DNA of 64,000 nt from the NCBI RefSeq assembly GCF_051251695.1, contig NZ_JBPOEU010000016.1:19765-83764 (forward strand). Reading direction: 5' to 3'. A model generated the notes under the pieces. The model saw only the letters and a program-made list of their open reading frames with translations, made no database searches and had not been told where the DNA came from. Shown one piece after another: positions 59,889 to 64,000 of the stretch. The position numbers and the translations under genes are program-made. The stretch's first letter is position 1. The number at the start of each line of letters is the position of its first letter. This DNA comes from Maritalea sp051251695 (lineage in GTDB: Bacteria > Pseudomonadota > Alphaproteobacteria > Rhizobiales > Devosiaceae).

Positions 59889-61031
59889 ATGAATTCGCTT
59901 GGAATAGATAAGCGTCCGGAAGACACGCGCGTTGTTGTTGCGATGTCAGGTGGCGTAGACAGTTCAGTCGTGGCTGGACTTATGGCGCGCGAGGGATATG
60001 AAACCCTTGGCGTTACCCTTCAACTTTATGATCATGGCGAAGCAATGCACCGCAAGGGTGCGTGTTGCGCTGGGCAAGATATTCACGATGCGCGTCGTGT
60101 TGCTGCAGCGATTGGCATTCCGCACTATGTGTTGGATTACGAAAGCCGTTTTCGCGAAGCAGTGATTGATGATTTTGCCGAAAGCTATGTGCGCGGCGAA
60201 ACCCCGATCCCTTGCGTGAAGTGCAATCAAACCGTCAAATTTGTTGATTTGATGCGGGTTTCAAAAGAACTTGGCGCGGACGTTTTGGTGACCGGCCACT
60301 ATATCCAGTCTTTGGAAAAGGATGGCCGCAGGGGCATGTTCCGCCCAAATGACCATGGACGCGATCAAAGCTATTTTCTGTTTGCAACTGAGCAAGATCA
60401 ACTCGACTATTTGCGCTTTCCGCTTGGCGGCATGACCAAAGACGCGGTGCGTGATATTGCGCGGGAAATGGGTCTCGTTGTTGCAGAGAAAAGCGACAGC
60501 CAAGACATCTGTTTTGTGCCAAATGGCAATTATGCGCAAATTATCGCTAAGCTTAAGCCAGACGCGGTTAGCCCTGGTGATATCGTACACATGGACGGTC
60601 GCGTGCTCGGTCAGCATAAGGGCATTATTCATTATACAATCGGCCAACGTAAAGGCCTTGGCATCTCGGCACCGGACCCGCTTTATGTGGTCAAACTGGA
60701 ACCAGAGACAAAGCAAGTTATTGTTGGTCCGTATGAGGCACTTGCGACCCGTGCTGTTCGTCTGAAGCAAGTCAATTGGTTGGGTGCAAAATCGCTAACA
60801 GATATTGAGCGCGATGGTCCGGTCCAGATTGAAGCCAAGGTTCGCTCAACGCGGCCGCCGCAGCCAGCACGGTTAAGCGTGGTTGATGGGGTGGTTGAAG
60901 TGGAACTGGTTGGCGGTGAGCATGGCGTTTCACCGGGTCAGGCCTGCGTTTTTTATGCTGATGACAGCGCCAATAGTGAAGTGCTGGGCGGTGGTTGGAT
61001 TTCTGAGGCGGTGAGCGCGAAAGCGGCTTAA
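59889..61031 (+). CDS. mnmA: tRNA 2-thiouridylase MnmA
   Basis: A 380-residue enzyme that thiolates U34 in Lys, Glu and Gln tRNAs. PP-loop AMSGGVDSSVVAGLM, first catalytic Cys in TPIPCVKCNQTVKF, second in KSDSQDICFVPNGNY, and RKGLGISAPDPLYV near the C-domain. ATG 59889 with GGAG upstream is chosen; the 18-codon upstream extension is not conserved sequence. Single gene. Confidence 0.97.
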   Translation: MNSLGIDKRPEDTRVVVAMSGGVDSSVVAGLMAREGYETLGVTLQLYDHGEAMHRKGACCAGQDIHDARRVAAAIGIPHYVLDYESRFREAVIDDFAESYVRGETPIPCVKCNQTVKFVDLMRVSKELGADVLVTGHYIQSLEKDGRRGMFRPNDHGRDQSYFLFATEQDQLDYLRFPLGGMTKDAVRDIAREMGLVVAEKSDSQDICFVPNGNYAQIIAKLKPDAVSPGDIVHMDGRVLGQHKGIIHYTIGQRKGLGISAPDPLYVVKLEPETKQVIVGPYEALATRAVRLKQVNWLGAKSLTDIERDGPVQIEAKVRSTRPPQPARLSVVDGVVEVELVGGEHGVSPGQACVFYADDSANSEVLGGGWISEAVSAKAA

Positions 61032-61044
61032 ATTAGGTAATGCC

Positions 61045-62505
61045 TTAAATTAGCGCGGCGCTTAAGTGCTGCGCTTTTTGCATGTCGTTATAAAAGGCGT
61101 TCAGCATTTTTTGCCTTGCGACCTTGTCCGGGTTGCGCAGGATTGCAGCGGGGTGGGTGGTGACCAGAAGCGTGGTGTTTTCTTGCATGGGGATCGGTGT
61201 GCCCCGCACTCTTGCGATAGGGTGTTTTTCTCCCGTTAGGGCGAAATAGGCCGTCGCCCCCATGGCGATGATCACTTCGGGCTGAATAAGTGCCATTTCT
61301 TTGGTCAACCACCATCGACAATGTTCAACTTCGCCGGTGGTTGGACGTTCGTGCAAGCGGCGCTTGCCCTGTTCCTTATATTTGAAATGTTTTACCGCGT
61401 TGGTGATATATAATTCCGACCTGTTCAATTGTGCTTGGGCCAAGGCCTCATCAAAGATTTTGCCAGCTGGACCGATAAAAGGACGCCCGGCCAAATCCTC
61501 CTGATCTCCGGGCTGTTCACCCACCACCATAATTTGTGCAGTGGAGGGGCCCTCGCCAAATATTGTTTGCGTGGCGCGACAATGGAGCGGGCATCGCGTA
61601 CAGCTTGCGGCCTGATTGCGCATTTGTTCGAGTGGGGTGAGGTCTATGCCTTCATCGGTTTTTGGCTTTTCCTGCCATTGTGCTTGAATGCGATCATGGA
61701 AGGGGCGAGGTTGGCTGGCTTCTTTGGCCGCCATCTCCAGTACGCGTTTTTCTGCGCCAGCGATCAAATCTGGGATGAGCGCGGCTTCGGGTAAGTTCTT
61801 CCAATATTTCTTTGGCATTTCCGATTGCATGGCGCGCACTTTAAGTCTAGCTGGGTTAAAAATATTTGCAAAATATGTGCACCACAACTCATCTGTTTGG
61901 TCCTGTGCGATCGGGGGCTCCGCGGGGTCGCGCGACACGCTTAGCTTATTGCCGTCCCATGCGGCGGCCCCTTTGGGGGAGGCGATTAGCCAATCCATGT
62001 CCGAGAATCGATTTTTAAAAAACGGGGAGGTGCGCTCGATTGTGTAATGTTCTGGTTCGAACCAGGCCACAAACCGTCGACGCCCTTGTTGCCGCCCGTC
62101 AACTTCCTTGAACCGCACAAAAGCCTTCATTTTGTGGCTGTCGCGGTGAACGTTTTTCATCAATATGTTAAGTTTTGCGATGTCGGGATGAGTTTGATCA
62201 TCAATCAAATTGGGGTGGGATTTGAGTTGGTGCAACACGCGATAAAGCAGAGTAAATCGGTCTTTATCCGTATGACAGATTGCAGTTTTTGCTGCTTGAA
62301 CAAAGCGTTTTGGTACCCGCATGGAGGAGGGGGACTGCGCCTTTATTTGCTGTTTTCCAGTCAATACATCAAACAAATCTCCCGTATTGTCACGCGTGCG
62401 CCAGATCACCTGATCCGGCGAAATATCTCGTTCGCACAATTGGCGCGCAGCGTGCCGCCATTCCTCAAAGTCTCCGCGCCCTTCCAGGACTATTTCATGG
62501 TTCAT
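61045..62505 (-). CDS. udgX: UdgX-type uracil-DNA glycosylase fused to DUF4130
   Basis: A 486-residue protein in two parts. Residues 1-250 are the DUF4130 domain (RFVQAAKTAICHTDKDRFTLLYRVLHQL, HKMKAFVRFKEV). Residues 290-486 are a UDG fold: four cysteine-type iron-sulfur ligands (CTRCPLHC and others), GEQPGDQEDLAGRPFIGPAG (motif with QPGD), the loop KRRLH and TTHPAAILR. The KRRxH histidine is the residue UdgX uses to bond covalently to uracil sites. It overlaps the radical SAM gene by four bases and shares its SOS-box promoter. Confidence 0.93.
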   Translation of the reverse strand: MNHEIVLEGRGDFEEWRHAARQLCERDISPDQVIWRTRDNTGDLFDVLTGKQQIKAQSPSSMRVPKRFVQAAKTAICHTDKDRFTLLYRVLHQLKSHPNLIDDQTHPDIAKLNILMKNVHRDSHKMKAFVRFKEVDGRQQGRRRFVAWFEPEHYTIERTSPFFKNRFSDMDWLIASPKGAAAWDGNKLSVSRDPAEPPIAQDQTDELWCTYFANIFNPARLKVRAMQSEMPKKYWKNLPEAALIPDLIAGAEKRVLEMAAKEASQPRPFHDRIQAQWQEKPKTDEGIDLTPLEQMRNQAASCTRCPLHCRATQTIFGEGPSTAQIMVVGEQPGDQEDLAGRPFIGPAGKIFDEALAQAQLNRSELYITNAVKHFKYKEQGKRRLHERPTTGEVEHCRWWLTKEMALIQPEVIIAMGATAYFALTGEKHPIARVRGTPIPMQENTTLLVTTHPAAILRNPDKVARQKMLNAFYNDMQKAQHLSAALI

Positions 62506-63731
62506 AAAAGGGTTAGCTGTTCTGGCGCGGGGGCGAAGACAGTGCGTAAATCCGATCTGTCTAAAGAGCGATGCGGGGACCAGCCTTGCGCCACAATGAA
62601 ATTGCGGGCCTTTTTTACAGAGACGCCCAAATGGCGTAAATCTTCCAGCCGTATAGAGCGATGCCGCCTGGCGCTGATGAGCTTTTTCACCGTTTTGCCG
62701 CCGAAGCCGGGTACACGCAATAACATTTCTTTATCCGCTTTATTGATATCGACGGGAAAACGATCGCGATTGCTCAACGCCCAAGACAATTTTGGGTCAA
62801 TGTCCAAATCAAGCATCCCATTTTGGCCTGTAGAGGCTATCTCGTCGATCGAGAAACCGTAAAACCGATAGAGCCAGTCTGCTTGATAAAGCCGATGCTC
62901 GCGCATCAATGGGGGCTTGATGAGGGGCAGATTGCGCGAACTGTCGGGGATAGGGCTAAAGGCGGAATAATAGACGCGTTTAAGTTTATAGCTTGAATAA
63001 AGCCGAGCACTGGAGCCCAAAATTGTCGCATCATTGGCGGTGTCGGCCCCCACGATCATTTGCGTGCTTTGTCCGCCCGGCACAAAGCGCTTGCGCTTGC
63101 CTTTAAATGTCGGCTCCCGCGCTTCTTCAATTTTTAGCCGCAAATCGCCCATGGATTTGCGGATCGAAACGGGTTGTTTTTCCGGCGCATATTGCTTTAG
63201 GCCAGCATCGGTCGGCAACTCGATATTGATGGAAAGCCGGTCGGCGTAAAGCCCTGCTTCTTCAATTAAACCAGCAGACGCTTCGGGGATGGATTTAAGA
63301 TGGATATAGCCGCGAAAATTATGTTTTACGCGCAAGTCTTTCGCAATTTTGACCATCTGTCCCATCGTATCGTCGGATGAGCGGATGATGCCCGAGGACA
63401 AAAACAAGCCCTCGATATAGTTTCGCCGGTAAAACTCAAGGGTGAGCCACACCACCTCCTCTGGGGAAAAGCGCGCCCGCTCGACATTGGAAGAAGAGCG
63501 ATTGATGCAATAGGAACAATCATAGATACAAAAATTCGTCATCAGAATTTTAAGCAGGGAAATACAGCGCCCGTCCGGCGCATAAGCATGACAAATGCCT
63601 GATCCTTCAGTGGACCCCAGACCACCCGATTTGGATGAGTCGCGTCGCGTTGTGCCGCTGGAAGCGCATGAAGCATCATATTTTGCAGCATCGGACAGGA
63701 TCGCCAGCCGTTCTTTTAGAGATTTCACCAT
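62502..63731 (-). CDS. Putative DNA modification/repair radical SAM protein (UDG-linked)
   Basis: A 409-residue radical SAM enzyme. It opens ERLAILSDAAKYDASCASSG, has the cluster motif CIYDCSYC (CxxxCxxC) after ICHAYAPDGRCISLLKILMTN, and ends in a helix-hairpin-helix region (VDINKADKEMLLRVPGFGGKTVKKLISARRHR). This is the family always paired with the DUF4130-UDG protein (TIGR03916 type). A DNA repair role is presumed; the reaction is unknown. The SOS box lies 5-19 bases upstream. Confidence 0.93.
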   Translation of the reverse strand: MVKSLKERLAILSDAAKYDASCASSGTTRRDSSKSGGLGSTEGSGICHAYAPDGRCISLLKILMTNFCIYDCSYCINRSSSNVERARFSPEEVVWLTLEFYRRNYIEGLFLSSGIIRSSDDTMGQMVKIAKDLRVKHNFRGYIHLKSIPEASAGLIEEAGLYADRLSINIELPTDAGLKQYAPEKQPVSIRKSMGDLRLKIEEAREPTFKGKRKRFVPGGQSTQMIVGADTANDATILGSSARLYSSYKLKRVYYSAFSPIPDSSRNLPLIKPPLMREHRLYQADWLYRFYGFSIDEIASTGQNGMLDLDIDPKLSWALSNRDRFPVDINKADKEMLLRVPGFGGKTVKKLISARRHRSIRLEDLRHLGVSVKKARNFIVAQGWSPHRSLDRSDLRTVFAPAPEQLTLL

Positions 63732-63735
63732 ATAT

Positions 63736-63750
63736 GTTCTCTATATGTTC
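63736..63750 (-). promoter_or_regulatory. Alphaproteobacterial LexA (SOS) box
   Basis: GTTC-N7-GTTC exactly (63736-63739 and 63747-63750); on the minus strand GAAC-N7-GAAC. It overlaps the likely -10 region (TAGAGA, with TTGATT 17 bases upstream) and the ribosome site of the radical SAM gene. LexA bound here would block the operon. Confidence 0.85.
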
Positions 63751-63756
63751 TTTTTG

Positions 63757-64000
63757 ATGAAATCAAGATATTTGGATTTTAATTTTTTGCGGAAGCCTTT
63801 TTTTCGGGCCGCCGACACGCGCTGTGCCGATTATCCGGACACCCCCGACTTTTTTCCCATCGCCGTCACAAACGATGTTCGCTACCCCCGCACCCGAGAG
63901 CTTTTTTCGCCGACGTTGATCGCTGTGCTCCCCCTGTCGCCCAAAGATAGTGCCAAGGGCTTTTCGATTGCAAATCTTGACATATATTGGATGCTTAAGT
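63757..64000 (+). CDS. Possible partial CDS running off the right edge
   Basis: An open frame from ATG 63757 continues 81 codons to the window end without a stop. It reads KSRYLDFNFLRKPFF..., with FFPIAVTNDVRYPRTREL and NLDIYWML further on. Third positions are GC-biased in the middle, as in real genes, but no ribosome site or family is seen. It would be divergent to the radical SAM gene and share the SOS-box region. A shorter minus-strand frame also exists here. Confidence 0.35.
   Translation, partial: MKSRYLDFNFLRKPFFRAADTRCADYPDTPDFFPIAVTNDVRYPRTRELFSPTLIAVLPLSPKDSAKGFSIANLDIYWMLK

Noticed and set aside
1..64000. tRNA, rRNA, CRISPR, IS element or prophage
   Set aside because: No cloverleaf, no repeat-spacer pattern, no transposase or integrase and no phage structural gene was seen; tRNA absence was judged by eye only.

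Overview
The window is chromosomal DNA of an alphaproteobacterium, most likely a marine or soil member of the Hyphomicrobiales (Rhizobiales), possibly near Devosiaceae/Maritalea; the genus is inference. The evidence is the CtrA / ChpT / SciP regulators, a flagellar operon in the Caulobacter order fliF-fliG-fliH(flbE)-fliN-flbD-flhA, an EipA (DUF1134) envelope protein, rluD next to rpoH, and an alphaproteobacterial LexA box (GTTC-N7-GTTC). Base composition is near balanced, and nearly all genes look like ordinary core genes. I see no phage, IS element, CRISPR array, rRNA or convincing tRNA.

Layout. 1-9.7 kb: a decarboxylase cut by the left edge, a LysE-type exporter, glmM, a DMT exporter, an outer-membrane beta-barrel protein, an orphan secreted CdtB-like nuclease, a DUF1801 protein behind a striking operator-like palindrome, and serC-serA behind a serC-type RNA leader. 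9.7-19.5 kb: slyX, a DMT transporter, purA, a large P/E-rich membrane protein, and the thiamine cluster. In that cluster thiBPQ sits behind a TPP riboswitch and thiamine pyrophosphokinase is divergent. 19.5-25.8 kb: PaiB-like protein, a secreted HExxH protein, rpoH, rluD, envelope and coiled-coil proteins, eipA, and a YHS protein.

25.9-35.1 kb is a signalling and motility block: chpT, then cheA (hybrid)-cheW-cheY-cheB-cheR, convergent ctrA, then fliI-fliJ. The ctrA/fliI gap carries a cluster of GANTC (CcrM) sites. 35.3-36.9 kb is a short, visibly more GC-rich cassette (DUF6958, GFA-like, TetR). 37-46.6 kb holds housekeeping and accessory genes: arfB, small stress-type proteins, an ABC exporter, an ArsR-permease pair, sdaA, a GNAT enzyme and two unknown divergent genes. 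46.8-59.6 kb is the second flagellar block: flhA, flbD, fliN, fliH, fliG, fliF, sciP, then a MocR/DMT pair, flgD and fliK. 59.9-64 kb: mnmA, then a UdgX-type uracil-DNA glycosylase and its linked radical SAM protein behind a perfect SOS box.

How it works together: ChpT is the phosphorelay partner of CtrA and SciP is its antagonist. Near-consensus CtrA boxes upstream of sciP and fliF tie cell-cycle control to flagellar assembly. FlbD, with a receiver lacking the usual acidic pocket, would add sigma-54 control of late flagellar genes. The items I would look at first are the lone CdtB-like toxin-family protein, the terminator ending ten bases before cheA, the SOS-controlled radical SAM/UdgX pair, and the triple half-site at 5.6 kb.
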